Source: Thunnus maccoyii
Lineage: Eukaryota > Chordata > Actinopteri > Scombriformes > Scombridae
DNA: 64,000 nt
NCBI RefSeq assembly: GCF_910596095.1
Contig: NC_056553.1
Coordinates: 1,457,170-1,521,169, forward strand
Direction of reading: 5' to 3'
Position numbers and translations under genes: made by a program. Positions 33,892-44,709 of this stretch are shown piece by piece (within the stretch, counting starts at the first letter, position 1; each line of letters starts with the position of its first letter). Below the pieces are notes generated by a model. That model saw only the letters and a list, made by a program, of their open reading frames with translations. It had not been told where the DNA came from and made no database searches.

Positions 33892-33924
<33 letters not shown>
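33751..33924. repeat. TG and CA microsatellites flanking a short unique segment
   Basis: Interrupted TG tract 33751-33786 and interrupted CA tract 33845-33924 with TATATACACA and ATGCATGCA breaks. Another short CA run lies at 34012-34024. Confidence 0.95.
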
Positions 33925-33926
<2 letters not shown>

Positions 33927-34139
33927 GCAGATGGAGGACATTTACACACTGTGTAACTGATATTGTAAATACCTTGATCATATTACCATTATATAACAGG
34001 ACATGTTCACGCACACACACACACCCTCAGGTCAGTGATATCATGCTTTGAAACCTCCTGTCTGTACGTTCTTGATGTGTGTGTCACTCTGCAGTAAATC
34101 CAGTTGCAGCACAGGAAGTCCTGATGTCTCTGTTGGCTG

Positions 34140-34177
34140 TAGAAGAAGAAGAAGCAGCAGCAGCAGCAGCAGCAGCA
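34140..34177. repeat. (GAA)n(CAG)n trinucleotide repeat
   Basis: About four GAA units followed by seven to eight CAG units. Not in a supported reading frame. Confidence 0.95.
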
Positions 34178-34359
34178 CGCTACACAGTTACACAAACATT
34201 CACAGTTTCCACGTGTAATTTCTTTTCTTCATGTGAATCGAATGTCTAACTTGTATCCATGTTGTTCTGACCCTCACAATCAGCTAAAGATCCACCTTTA
34301 TACAGTTGCCATTAAGTCTTCTTAATTCTTAATATCATGATAAAATTATTACACTTACC

Positions 34360-34862
34360 TTAAAGGACCAGTTCCCAGTGTTCCCAGTGTGTCTGTAATC
34401 ATTCCTCCTGTTCATACTGGATATTAAAAGATCCTTCAAATGTGTTTTCAATGGAAGTGATGGAGGCCTATTCAGCTTCAGCAGTCTGAGTTAGTCATAT
34501 CAAGTGGATATCTGACACATTTACAGTCTTTTTAGCATCAAATTCCCTCTTTGTGTTTCCTCGGACAGTGTTTCCCTGTTGAGCTGCAGGTGGAAGTATA
34601 GTAACAAAAAGGAACTTTGGCACTAAAAAGACTGTAACGTTGAAAGATATCTACTTGATTTGACTCATTTGGACGCTGAAGCTTCATATTAGCTTCAGAT
34701 AAACTTTTAAATACATTTTTTACACAGAAGGAGGACTGTGGATTTTGTCCTCCATCACTTCCATTGTAAGGTCATTATGAAGGGATCTTCTAACGGTCAG
34801 TATGAACAGAAGGAATGATTACAGCAAGATAAACAGCTTTAATGTTAATTTGGGCTCCTGAA
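34360..34862. mobile_element. Foldback (long inverted-repeat) element, family J copy 1
   Basis: Starts TTAAAGGACCAGTT. The left arm (about 34393-34552) and right arm (about 34606-34824) are long near-complements: CTGTAATCATTCC pairs with GGAATGATTACAG, CAATGGAAGTGATGGAGG with CCTCCATCACTTCCATTG, and AGTCTTTTTAG with CTAAAAAGACT. The loop is about 53 bp. The transcript of either strand would form a hairpin. I remember a very common fish element with the same arms ending in TTAAAGGACGAGTTCACG, the end seen in copy 2 at 55270-55392. Confidence 0.85.
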
Positions 34863-35034
34863 GTAAAACATGACTTGACTAAACTGTTTACTCTTTTACA
34901 CAGGTCTCTTTTTTAAGAAGAGGTCATGATCTCCATATATATACATAAATAGGGTTAAACATATTATTACATATTAGTTTAGTATCCAAAAAGTCCAAAG
35001 CACACTGTTAAAACTGTTGAAAGGTTAAAAAAAA

Positions 35035-35240
35035 GAGAAAACAAGAAACATCTTTGGAGAGGTGTGGCTGTCTGGGAGCCGAGCAGTTTGTTGGGATGAA
35101 AGAGGAAGGAAGGGCAGAAAGGAAAAATATGAAATAAAGAAGGGCAGAACAAAAGAAGGAATAGAAGAGAGAAAAGAACAAAGGAAAGGAAGAAAAGAAA
35201 TAGAAAATAGGAAAGAGAGAACAAAGGAGAGAAATAAATG
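35035..35240 (+). repeat. Purine-rich tract (GAAAGGAAG low complexity)
   Basis: Repeated AGGAAGG, GAAAAGAA and AAAGGAAAG words over about 150 bases. Frames on both strands (35008-35334 minus, 35062-35259 plus) follow from the composition. Confidence 0.85.
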
Positions 35241-35281
35241 TCCAGGTGGAGACATTTGAAACTCTTTTGATCATGTTTAGT

Positions 35282-36240
35282 GAGTAAAAGTTATCTGTAT
35301 AGTGCTTCTCATAGACATTGTGTACAACATACAAAAAAAAAGAAAGAGAACAGTAGATAAAATGACCCGAGACACATGATTAAAAAGTGCAAAACTGAAA
35401 TACACAATACACAATAAAAATACACAATAAAAACAAAATGCTGAGCTGTTTCATACAGGTTACCCAAACACATGAACAGGTGTGTCTTTAGCTGCTTTTT
35501 AAATGAATCAGCAGACTGTAAGGGACAAAGCTTTGGTGCTCCAGCCTCAAGAGCTTGTGGATCATCTTAAGGCAGTTTAGCATGTTTGACCTGAGAGAGC
35601 CTGACTCAAAGCTCTGTAAGTAAGAATGAGAGTTTTAAACTGGATCCTGTATGGAGCCAGTGAAGAGATTTAAGTATAGGGGTAATATGAGGTTGTTTGA
35701 GAGAGCTACAGATCTGAGTTTATGAATATTTCTTAAGTGGAATAAACAAGATCTGGTCAGCTGCTTAATATGGGTGTTGAATGATGAGCATTGATCAAAT
35801 ATTACCCATAAATTGTACAGATTGGAATGGGCAGCAGAGGAAAGAGGCCCAATACTACTTCATAATCAACCTTTTCTGGAGCAACAACCAGAACCTCAAC
35901 GACCATGAGCTGTAAAACATTTCTGCCGTCCAAGTCCCTAATAACGTAAAGACAGTCAAGGAGCCCAGACAACCTGAAAGCCTCACTGGGTTTGAATGAA
36001 AAGCGAAGTTGGACATCATCTGCAAATAAATGATAAGCAGTCTGTTTATGATCTGTCTCATTGGCAGCAAATATAAAGAGAATAAGAGGAGCCCCAGACC
36101 TGAGCCCTGCGGGACTCCACAGGACAGTGGAGAGGAATCAGACACAAAGTCACCGATAGAAACGGTGAAACTTCTGTCAGTTAGATAAGATGTAAACTAG
36201 TCTAATGCTATGTCTGATATGCCCATCCAATAACCTCTTC
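35282..36240 (-). pseudogene. L2-type LINE relic: reverse transcriptase to 3' end
   Basis: Read on the minus strand: a SFTVSIGDF-like word near 36180, then the reverse transcriptase motif CGVPQGSGLGLLLFSLYLLP (about 36120-36060), then, after a frame change, the catalytic-type LFADDVQLRF (about 36030-36000). The C-terminal LVVAPEKVDYE and SLHWLHTGSSLKLSFLL words (near 35640) and a GAAGCACTATACAG tail near 35300 follow. Stops and at least one frameshift around 36045 make it non-functional. The 96-codon frame at 35855-36145 holds only the middle part. Assignment to the L2/CR1 group is from memory of the motifs. Confidence 0.85.
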
Positions 36241-36502
36241 ATCAGGTCTAGAAATCATTCTGCCGCTTAGCTGAAACAAGCTGACATTTCGGAAGTTTTT
36301 GACTCCACAGAAGCCATTAATATCTCATGTTGAAAGTAAAATATGAACCTACAGCCTCTTTCACACATAGTTCCTGGTAAATTACTGGGATAACCTTTCG
36401 GGCACCGCTAGTGATTTTCACTATTCACACATGCAGCTACATTCAGGTCCATTTCCGTCTTGCTCCTTTTCATACATGCCATGGCAATGCCAGAACAAGT
36501 GT

Positions 36503-37288
36503 CAACCTCCGGGGCTGAAAAATGAAGCCAATGCCAAAGTGCCAAAAACCTGCATTCTATCTAACGGCCAGCAGGGGGCGACTGCACCGGCTGCAAAAAG
36601 AAGTCTGACTGTATGGAAGTCTATGAGAAAATGACCCTACTTCTCTCTTGATTTATTACCCCAGTAAACTGTTTCCTGATGAGTTTATGGTCTCAATCAC
36701 TAGTTTCAAGTCTTCTTCAATACAGCATGATGTTCATTTTGTAAATTATGGTCCAATTTAATTCATATTTGACGACAGAGCAGTGCATGCTTTAGGCCGT
36801 GGCTACGTGTTGTGATTGACAAGTCGCTACCACGGCGACAACATTGCTTATGTGACATAATCATCATGTATAGGCGTAGCGTCGCTATTTCACAGTGTTT
36901 TCAGTTCAATAAAGTTAATTGTAACATTTTGGTCGCCTAAAAAAAGTCTTGTTCAGCGTTTGGTTGTAATAAAAGACCCATCAGTGAGTCGGGTGATCAG
37001 TTTTTCCGGTGAGTACATTTTGTTTTAAAGGTTTTAGGCCTGTTTCCTCTAGCAAAAATTAGCATTAGCATGACCACTGTTAACCATAGATTGTAAATGC
37101 ACACGCTATGGTCAGCGCCACCCTCTCGTCCAAATATGGTCACTTCTGGCTCCAAAAATCAAACATGGCGATGGCCAAATCCAAGATGGCGACGGTCAAA
37201 TTGCTGCATTCGAGGCTTCAAAACGGCAGTTCGTAAACCAACAGGCGACATCACGATGACTACGTCCATATTTTTTTTACAGTCTATG
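36503..37288 (-). repeat. Interspersed repeat family C, copy 3 (reverse, nested)
   Basis: The right edge ACAGTCTATG is the complement of the CATAGACTGT start of family C. The left edge CAACCTCCGGGGCTG is the complement of the end of copy 4 (CAGCCCCGGAGGTTG). The interior differs from copies 2 and 4 over about 36600-37080, so this is a distinct subfamily or a rearranged copy. Confidence 0.75.
36568..36582 (+). promoter_or_regulatory. CTCF-like motif (14 of 15)
   Basis: CCAGCAGGGGGCGAC matches the CTCF core except at one position. It lies within family C copy 3. Confidence 0.5.
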
Positions 37289-37792
37289 TGCCAGAATAGA
37301 TGGAGCAAGGAACAGTCCAGTATGGCGGTCATGCAACACTTTTAGATGCCAGCTGCCATAAAACTCAACAGAAGAAGAAGAAGATGGGGGTGAGGCAGGA
37401 TGTACGTGGCGGAGGACGTCTCGTATTATTTTCAGGAACGAGGTGGGTGAGGAGTTGTTTCTGTCCAGTGCCAATGTTCTTGTAATGTATTTAATATTCA
37501 ACAAGTTTGTGAGACAAATCACCTGCGAAAGCATCAGCAAGGAAACCGTAAACAAGTCACGGATTCAAACACGTCATCAGCGCAGTCTTGTGATTGGTTC
37601 GCTCGCCCTTCACGTGTTCGTCCCTACGTGTTCGTACCGCCATTTTCCCTGAAATGTTACGAGGTCTTGAGGTGGGATATTGTTGGTACAGATTTCCCTG
37701 AATACGGATCCCTGCTCCCGTTCACACATGACCCCATGCTGGAAATGTTCCTGAACATTTCAGGGTAGACTGCATGTGTGAAAGGCGCTTAC

Positions 37793-39289
37793 AAAGTAAC
37801 TCCAGATAAATGAAGATGAAGTTCTCTAGAGGTGAAATAACATCAAGTAAAGCATCAGAATCTACAAAGTGGACTGAAGGACAGATCTGGAGTCAGATGT
37901 ACAAAAATGAAGAAACCCAGACATCAGACCATTTAATGAGCTACAGATGAAACATAACGTGAGACATGAAACCTTAAAACACTGTTTGTTTAGGTTGTTT
38001 GATTATATTTGCAGTCTGCACAATGACCAGTAGAATACACAAGCACATGTAATTTAAATAATCATTATTTTTAAATGTTTGTTAGTAGTTTTTTGTTATT
38101 AAAGTGAAGAAATATCAGAAATGTATGCCCAGTTCCACAATGACTGAGATGTTTAAAACAACTAAACACACACATGGCTTCATACTTCAGATGAAAACAA
38201 TGAACATTTCTGTCTTTGTGTGTACACACAGTTTAAGTCTTGAATATATAAGTGAGATTTATGCATCTGGACCCAGATGTTACATAAATCTGGAGGAAAA
38301 TGTTCATTATTTGCTTCTAAAATGTACATCAGGTTCTTCAGCATATAAAAGTATCTGAACTGCGATAAACTTTTGAAACGTGAAGTTCAGTATTTCATCA
38401 TTGGCTACAAACGTTTTATGTTATCTCTGATTTATTACAATAAGCTAATGTTATTATATTAATAGTTTAAACACACAATGCAGCGACTGTCTGAATCTGT
38501 CTCGGGTTGGACTCACTCACACACGTCCAACAATAGGACCTCAGTGTGGTCTGACAGGCCGATAAAACACAGGACACTCTCTGATGGTACTCACAGCTGC
38601 TAAATATTAAATATTATAGCCTCTATTGTTTTCTTTTAAAGTGCGTATTGTGTTGTCACAGTGTCTCGCTCCGTCTTGTCCTCAGAGCTACGAGTTCACA
38701 CCACTCGCTGAGACTTGGTTCATGATTGAAAGGTTTTTGTAGCTTCGAGACCAAAGACTGAAAAGAACATCTGTCCGTCCAAGAGTTTAACTGTGAGCAG
38801 CATCAACTATTGCATGTTTTCATATAAATTACTTAAAGCAGGTCACAGACCATTAAGAGAGGGCAGTGAGTTTTTATAGTGAATGCTCATGTTCTGTTTT
38901 GTTTTTTTGTTAGTGGAGCAAGTTTGGAAATGAAAAAACGTATGTGTGGTTTTAAGTGATCAGGGACATAAACATCAAGGATTACAGTGGACGAGCAGTG
39001 AAGGATTGAACAACGTACTGATGGAGTTGTTATTCTTAGGCTCTCGTCACATGATTGGCTGTCCTTGTTTTCTTGTGCAGAGATCGACGAACACTGTGCA
39101 GCTCCACCTGGTGTTGGACGTACATAAACACTTCATTACAACTCATTTAAATAGAGAATATGCTAATAATAAATGTATCGTTTATCATTGCACTGCTGTA
39201 ATATTGTCGGGCTCATGATGGACAGTTTTTTTTTTTATAAAAAGAAACCAGACATAACATCTTTTAAATTCCACACATTCTACTTCCTT
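37793..39289. other. No gene recognised
   Basis: AT-rich. Frames at 38104-38358 and 38946-39218 show no domain, splice context or repeat identity that I recognise. Confidence 0.5.
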
Positions 39290-39545
39290 GTCAAAACCTG
39301 GCGCCTACATTACCCACAATGCACGACAGACTGTGGTGTGTTATGCTAGTAGCGGCTAATGTAGCCCGGAGCTGCAGAGATCTGCTTAACCTCACTTCCA
39401 AACCTCCAGATTATTTCATTTTCAAACTTGTACTCTTCATCCCCGAAACAACGCGGACTCAAGTGACATCATCAAAAGGCTTTATACCACTTTTTACACC
39501 CGGAAACACATGCTGCAGTGGAAAAACACTGCAGTTCACCTTTAA
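39290..39545. repeat. Possible interspersed repeat ending in a TTAAAGG-type terminus
   Basis: The right end CTGCAGTTCACCTTTAA is the complement of TTAAAGGTGAACTGCAG, the same terminus style as families A and J. The 92-codon frame at 39319-39597 runs through it. Single copy in this window. Confidence 0.35.
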
Positions 39546-39774
39546 GTTACTGTTTAGTAACACAAACGTTCACTGTCAGTTGTGGAACATTTCATAAGAG
39601 ATACTTGATATGAGTCCATCCACCTGGTTTTAATTGCATTTTCAATTTGTGCATAAAAAAAATTCCCAAAATACTTTTAATTTAAGTGCTTCCTGTTGTC
39701 TGAGGAGTAAAAGTAGCTTTATGGATAACAAGCAAATGTGAACAGACTAAGTGAATAAATGATGACGTTCATGA

Positions 39775-40243
39775 TGTGATGGTTCTGTCACTGACTTCTC
39801 TGTCATGTGAGGACTGGACTGTTTGTTCTGAGTTGGACTTTAAGACTTTGAGCTGTTGGACTGTGCTCGTTGTGCTTTTGGTTTTCTGTTTGCTCTGTTT
39901 TTCCTCCTGTGTTCATGCACTCCTCCTTACACCGACATTCATCCTCGTTAGCCTTCGTCTCAGTCCGCTGTCACCCTCACACCTGTCCTGTATCGGCCTC
40001 GTCAGCCCTGCTCAGCTCCCAGTGTCTCCCCAGCCAATCAGCTCCCAGCCTGTCCTTGTGTTGTACCACCTGTTCCTTGTTGTCTGATTAGTTCGGTTTC
40101 CTTGCTGCCTGCTCCGTTGTTGTTTTTTTTTGTGTTCACTTCTTTCAGCTCAGCCAGCTTCTCTTTGTTTGACCTGCTAGTCCTGAAATAAAGCTGCTTT
40201 CTGGTCTCTGCATTTAGGTCCACCTGCTCCTCAACACGTGACA
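39775..40243 (+). mobile_element. Solo LTR with perfect 5-bp target duplication
   Basis: Begins TGTGATGG and ends CACGTGACA (TG...CA), 469 bp. Flanked by identical CATGA on both sides (39770-39774 and 40244-40248). An AATAAA lies at about 40186, followed by CTGCTTTCTGG. No internal region or second LTR remains, so it arose by LTR-LTR recombination. The two overlapping Leu/Ser/Cys-rich frames (39776-40087 and 39870-40091) are LTR sequence. Gypsy-type versus other LTR class cannot be decided. Confidence 0.88.
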
Positions 40244-40249
40244 CATGAA

Positions 40250-40412
40250 TCATGTGAAACCAACAGAAACGTCATATTTCCATCATGTTTTCCGTCGTTT
40301 GAGCTTTGACTGTTGGTCTTTTAATGATGTCATCTCATCTCGTCGTGTCTTCTTCTGCAACAGTTTAATGGCACCGACTGGAGAATTAGCGCCACCTGCT
40401 GGGACAATGCTG
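40250..40412 (+). repeat. Interspersed repeat family G, copy 1
   Basis: Matches the reverse complement of 56606-56782: AGAAACGTCAT, TTTCCATCATG/TTTCCACCACG, GTTTGAGCTT, GTGTCTTCTTCTGCA and GAGAATTAGCGCC/GAGGATTAGCGCC. Directly abuts the solo LTR target duplication. Confidence 0.75.
40388..40402 (-). promoter_or_regulatory. CTCF-type motif (full consensus match), minus strand
   Basis: The minus strand reads CCAGCAGGTGGCGCT, matching all 15 positions of CCASYAGRKGGCRSY. It lies in family G; the equivalent site of copy 2 is one base off. Confidence 0.6.
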
Positions 40413-40567
40413 GGACAACTGGGACAGGGAGATCGTGTCTTTGCAGTATCTGCCCCAAAGCTTCCAGTTTCATCCAAGTGTTCCCCTCCAATGACACTTT
40501 CAATGATGTTTGGGTGCTCTTAATGGCATTTATAAGCATTTATTTATTTATGAATTTATGAATTTAT

Positions 40568-40690
40568 CTGTCTGTGAAGGCTCTCAGTCATCCAGGTCCT
40601 GGTTATCAGAGGAGCAGCTGGACTTGGTTGTAGATACTTGAAGATGTTTCACGTCTCATCCAGGAGGCGTCTCACGGGTCCCAGATATTT
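40568..40690. repeat. Fragment of a fish repeat with CTCAGTCATCCAGGT
   Basis: CTCTCAGTCATCCAGGTCCT followed by TGGACTTGGTTGTAGATACT and GAAGATGTTTCACGTCTCAT. I remember this arrangement as very frequent in fish genomes, part of a retroelement coding region. Only memory supports it here. Confidence 0.4.
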
Positions 40691-40715
40691 AACCTCAGTG
40701 AGGTCGTTATCGAGG

Positions 40716-42005
40716 TCATGGATACCATGATTATCTTACAGTTGTTGTTCTGTTATGTTTTACATTTGTTCATATACTTTGATATTGTCTTTCACTGTAG
40801 TTTGCGCAGCACTTTGGTCAACAAAGCTGCATTTACAGCTTGTGGAAGTTTCCCTTTTCTGACATAAATTAAATACTGTTCACGTTAGCATGTTTACATT
40901 TACTACATATGTATTTAAAGCGTATATTTGCATGTTCATGTATCTGACCAACTAGTATCCAGCAGAACTTTAGACTTTTGGTTTTGTTCTCTTGTGTATG
41001 TTTAAAATGCATCTTTTTCTCTCAGTTTCTGTCGACATGAAGGTGACTTTGTTCTTTAATGGTGTCCAGAGTAGTTCAACGTCTCTCCAGATGTTTGCTG
41101 TGATGCAGTTTTTCGGGCAGAACTTTAGTCGTTTTCCTGTTGTTCAGTGTGGAAGGAGATCAGAAGCAACCAGGACACACAGGTTTCACATGTGAATTAG
41201 TGTTTTTTAAAAGTACGCTGGCTCAGTGCGGACAAAGTTTCAGTCCAATAATCATTTCTGAACCAGAACAGAAAACATCTTCTGTGCAGCTGAGTCTGCT
41301 GCTTTCTCTCACTCTGTCTGTCTGAGCTGCAGACATTCAGACAGATTTCACACTTCATATCAGGTCTGAGGTGATTCAGAGGTTTTTCTTTTGGAGGGAA
41401 ATCCCTTCACTGAGACTGAATCACAGACAGAGACGTTTTAAATCTTTCCAGGCTAACATGCTACTGCTATCTCTCTCTCTCTCTCTCTGCGCTTGATTAA
41501 GACCAGCTTCAGTTCAACAATGTGTTCCAGATTATTCTCACACAATGGATCTCAGTAAGAACCAGTTCTTCAGTCCTTTGGTCCGTTCACTTCAGACCGG
41601 TGCTGACCGCCGCCGCCGCCGCCACCATCTTGTTTCCATCCAGTCTTCACTCACTCGCAGCCGACGGAGCATCTCAGGGTGAAAACAAGGCCAGATGGGT
41701 TTTAGTCTGAGAGGAAACTGTGACTTTTATTCACATTATTATTCTAAGCTTTATTATTCTTCCATACATTCTTTGCTTGACTACTACTGCTGCACACTTC
41801 CAGCTACAGAAACCATTCAGACACCAAAATGTTCAGCTCTGTAAGGACATTTATGCTTTGACTTTTCTGCTTTCTACCTTTTTTATATTCAGCTTTTTTC
41901 AATTGTTTATTATAATGTAAGTAAATGGACGAAATGAACAGAATCTGAACATTCCAACAAAGCAGCTTCAGCTGGTTTTTCATTTATTTTCAACTCTTAT
42001 CTACA
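40716..42005. other. No gene recognised
   Basis: Contains a (TC)10 run at 41469-41489 and a (CCG)5-like patch at 41609-41624. Frames at 40992-41195, 41140-41325, 41522-41710 and 41720-41920 are unassigned and lack splice context. Confidence 0.45.
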
Positions 42006-42330
42006 CTGTAAATAAAGTTCTGTGTGATTTATTTTATTGAATATTGGCAGCTGTGATTGCCAGAACATCACCGTAAAAATACGGTGACAATGTATAAAAC
42101 ATTACAGGATGCTTTGTTTGTTGGGAACTGTTGTTTGTTTATGGTAAATTGCTATGAAAAAAACAGATATATTATAAACCTGTTTACAGTAAACTATTTT
42201 AAAAAGAACAGATACTGTAAAGCTAATTCTATCTCAGTGATAAACAAACAGTTTGATATGTTACAGTATTTTAGTTCAAAGTTCAACTGCCAGAATTTCA
42301 ATGCAAAAAAAATACAGAACAACACATAAG
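42006..42330. repeat. Possible interspersed repeat family L, copy 2
   Basis: Rich in ACAGTAAA, TACAGTATT, ACTGTAAA and ACGGTGA words, with CACCGTAAAAATACGGTG, a perfect short palindrome, at 42070-42087. The 90-codon frame at 42057-42329 is AT-rich low-information sequence. Confidence 0.4.
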
Positions 42331-42481
42331 ACATTTATAGCCAACAGCTACTTATGATAATTAATAATAAAGCTCATTGTAAACCAAGATACAATGTTTT
42401 TACATTTACACGTTCTGTTAAAAACAGATTGATCTGATCCAATAACTGTCCAGTAGACTCATGAAGCAGAGTTGTATGTGT

Positions 42482-42484
<3 letters not shown>

Positions 42485-42513
<29 letters not shown>
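42485..42513. repeat. (AT)n microsatellite
   Basis: About 14 perfect AT units. Confidence 0.97.
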
Positions 42514-42514
<1 letters not shown>

Positions 42515-42516
<2 letters not shown>

Positions 42517-43455
42517 GGATAATCCATAGTGGAAATGAATAAACACCATGAATAAAAAAATCAGTCACACACGCTGGAGGCCTTTTTTTTGTTGTCAGCT
42601 TTGGTGCAGCTGTCATGCAGTATGTTAGGAAGCTCTCTGCGGTGCATCTGTAAACGTTGACGAGCAGCTTTTTCGGGGGGAAGTTGGCTCTCCTCGGTCT
42701 CATCTGAATATACAGATGCTGTTGAGCTTTATCCTCCACCGCTGAGGTGTTGTCAGCCCAGGAGACGTCTCCTCTGTGATGGTGATACAAACACGCTGAT
42801 GACTGCTTAGAGCTGCAACACGTCGACCTGATACTCTAGTAACTATAAAACTAGATTCCAGAGTTCTGGCTCCTTCTATGTATGTATGAAGCTGTTGACT
42901 CGGACTGTGCACCTGAGGAAGATGGACTCAGTGGAGTTTGAGTATACCACCGCTTACCTCTAATTAGTCTTAACGAGACAGACGACTGAAGACCGGCGGG
43001 ACAGAGTCTCATACAGACGTCAGGAAACTGGAGCTCTGAGCAGGTGTTGTCATCGTTTCTGCTTGAAGACTCACAAGTTGTCAATCAGGTGTTTACTGTG
43101 GATGATCCTCTCTGCAGCCAGAAAAACACAACAAAGAAAACATTATTAATAACCTTAATAACAGTAACAACAATAATATAAATATATAGCAATTACTCAG
43201 TTGCAAAGTGCTTCTCACAGCAAAAATAAATTATAAATAATAAAAACACAAAACATTGTGAAAGTAAATTGAATAGTAGGTTATCATTTTATAAATCTTT
43301 TGTATATATGTTAATATGTTTTCAAACGAAAGAGTCCATGTTTGTTATCAACTGAATGTGATGTAATGTCATTGTCATTTTGGGGACACATGTTGGTGAA
43401 GAAATCCTGCTTGCTGACCTCTGGGGTTAGCTAGAGATATCTTTGTCTTAAGCCT
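42515..43455. other. No gene recognised
   Basis: Frames at 42374-42790, 42700-42912 and 42851-43084 (all minus) overlap in different phases and have no known domain. Confidence 0.45.
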
Positions 43456-43460
43456 ACTAT

Positions 43461-43509
43461 GGGTTAGGGTGGGGTTAGGGGGTTAGGGTGGGGTTAGGGT
43501 TAGGGTTAG
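43461..43509 (+). repeat. Interstitial telomeric-type repeat
   Basis: Six GGTTAG words in 49 bp; the last three are a perfect (TTAGGG)-phase run, the earlier ones separated by extra G or GTGG. A two-unit echo (AAGGGTTAGGGTTAG) occurs at about 45182-45197. Confidence 0.9.
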
Positions 43510-44709
43510 AGACTGTGAGGTACCTAGACAAGCTAAAGTTGAAGGATTGCCATGTTTGAAGGTATTGATTGACCATGAGGTCTGTTAGATTGTGTGACCA
43601 TTCTTGTTTGTAAGAACGGTTTGTTGAAGTGTCCATTAGGGACCAGACTGTTTTAACTTCTGGAGAGGTATGAAGCTGTCTAGTTTGGGTTCACAATCTT
43701 GCTGAACAACATGCTTTCTCTCCAAAAATACAAGATGATTGTATTTTTGTTTGTGTTTGGACGTTTGTATAATTGTTACTGATGATGTGATGGATTGTAC
43801 AGCGTCTACAACGGCTTCAACAAGTAACAATGTTTAATGCTTTCTTTATGTCTCTGTGTGGTTCTTGAGCAACGAAAATTTGTACAACATTAAAGAAGTT
43901 AAAACAGAAAAAAAAAGATGAAACGGTGAACAAAGAGTAAGTTAAAAATTTCATAAAAACTTATAAATATGATTTCTGGAGCTGCTTAAATTAGCAGATC
44001 TAACAGACTGATGGAGAAACTGTGGAAGCTCCTTTTGGATTTAAAATGAGAATAATGGACAGAAATAAGTCCTTGATCAGTCTGGGACGCCGACAACTAC
44101 AGAAGGACTCAACGGCTCAGCAATCATGAACAATGAAGAAACATCAAGAAGCGGTTTCCACCATCGCTACTGTACAGTGTTTGTGCCGCTTTCCACATCC
44201 TCTGAACCAGATTAGACCATTCAGAACCAAGCCGAGACCACCTGACCTGCTCTCAGCCTGCCGTGACAGAGTGCCCCCCCCCCTCCTTCAGCCAGTGTGT
44301 CTGCTGACCTGTTTACCATCGCAGTTCACCAGAGGTATTGTCTATGCAGTGCTGGGATGCTCCTCAATAAAATGAATAGTTCAACTGCAGGCCTGAGTGA
44401 ACATCCTCAAAGACAGAATTACACTGGCTCCGTTGCTGGTCACATATTTTGCTCATCTACCTATTTCAATACTGAGCATCACGCTACAATATGCTAATTT
44501 CCACCAGTCGTTGTTGTTATTGTGTTATTGTAGGTTGTGGTATTTCCAACCCAGTTAAATATGTCTGATATAATCTTTTTATTTAGACTATGAACATGGC
44601 CTGAATGTATAATAAATACATTTTACCTGAGAAGTTTGTCCCTTGTTCGTATTAAGTTTCTTTAATAAAAAGGTCACTAAAGGCCTCATAGAAACAGAAT
44701 GTGGTGAAT
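43510..44709. other. No gene recognised
   Basis: A C9-10 run lies at 44274-44283. The frame at 44133-44375 crosses it. Nothing assignable. Confidence 0.45.

Larger units (their letters stand above)
36353..37789. mobile_element. TIR element with 3-bp target duplication, carrying a nested repeat
   Basis: The left terminus AGCCTCTTTCACACAT (36353-36368) and the right terminus, complement AGCGCCTTTCACACAT (37774-37789), match at 14 of 16 bases. TAC flanks both ends (36350-36352 and 37790-37792), as a 3-bp target duplication. Family C copy 3 lies inside, so the insertion order is readable. A 3-bp duplication would fit PIF/Harbinger, but the TAC is not the usual TWA, so the superfamily stays open. 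Confidence 0.65.

Noticed and set aside
34140..34177. CAG repeat as a polyglutamine exon
   Set aside because: Only seven to eight units, preceded by GAA units, and no open frame with exon context spans it.
35062..35259. Lys/Glu/Arg-rich 65-codon frame as a coiled coil
   Set aside because: It is the translation of a purine-rich low-complexity tract; the opposite strand is equally open.
39776..40087. 103-codon frame as a gene
   Set aside because: It lies entirely inside the solo LTR delimited by the CATGA target duplication.
41609..41624. CCG trinucleotide expansion as a promoter or first-exon signal
   Set aside because: Only about five units, and the flanks are not CpG-rich enough to suggest an island.
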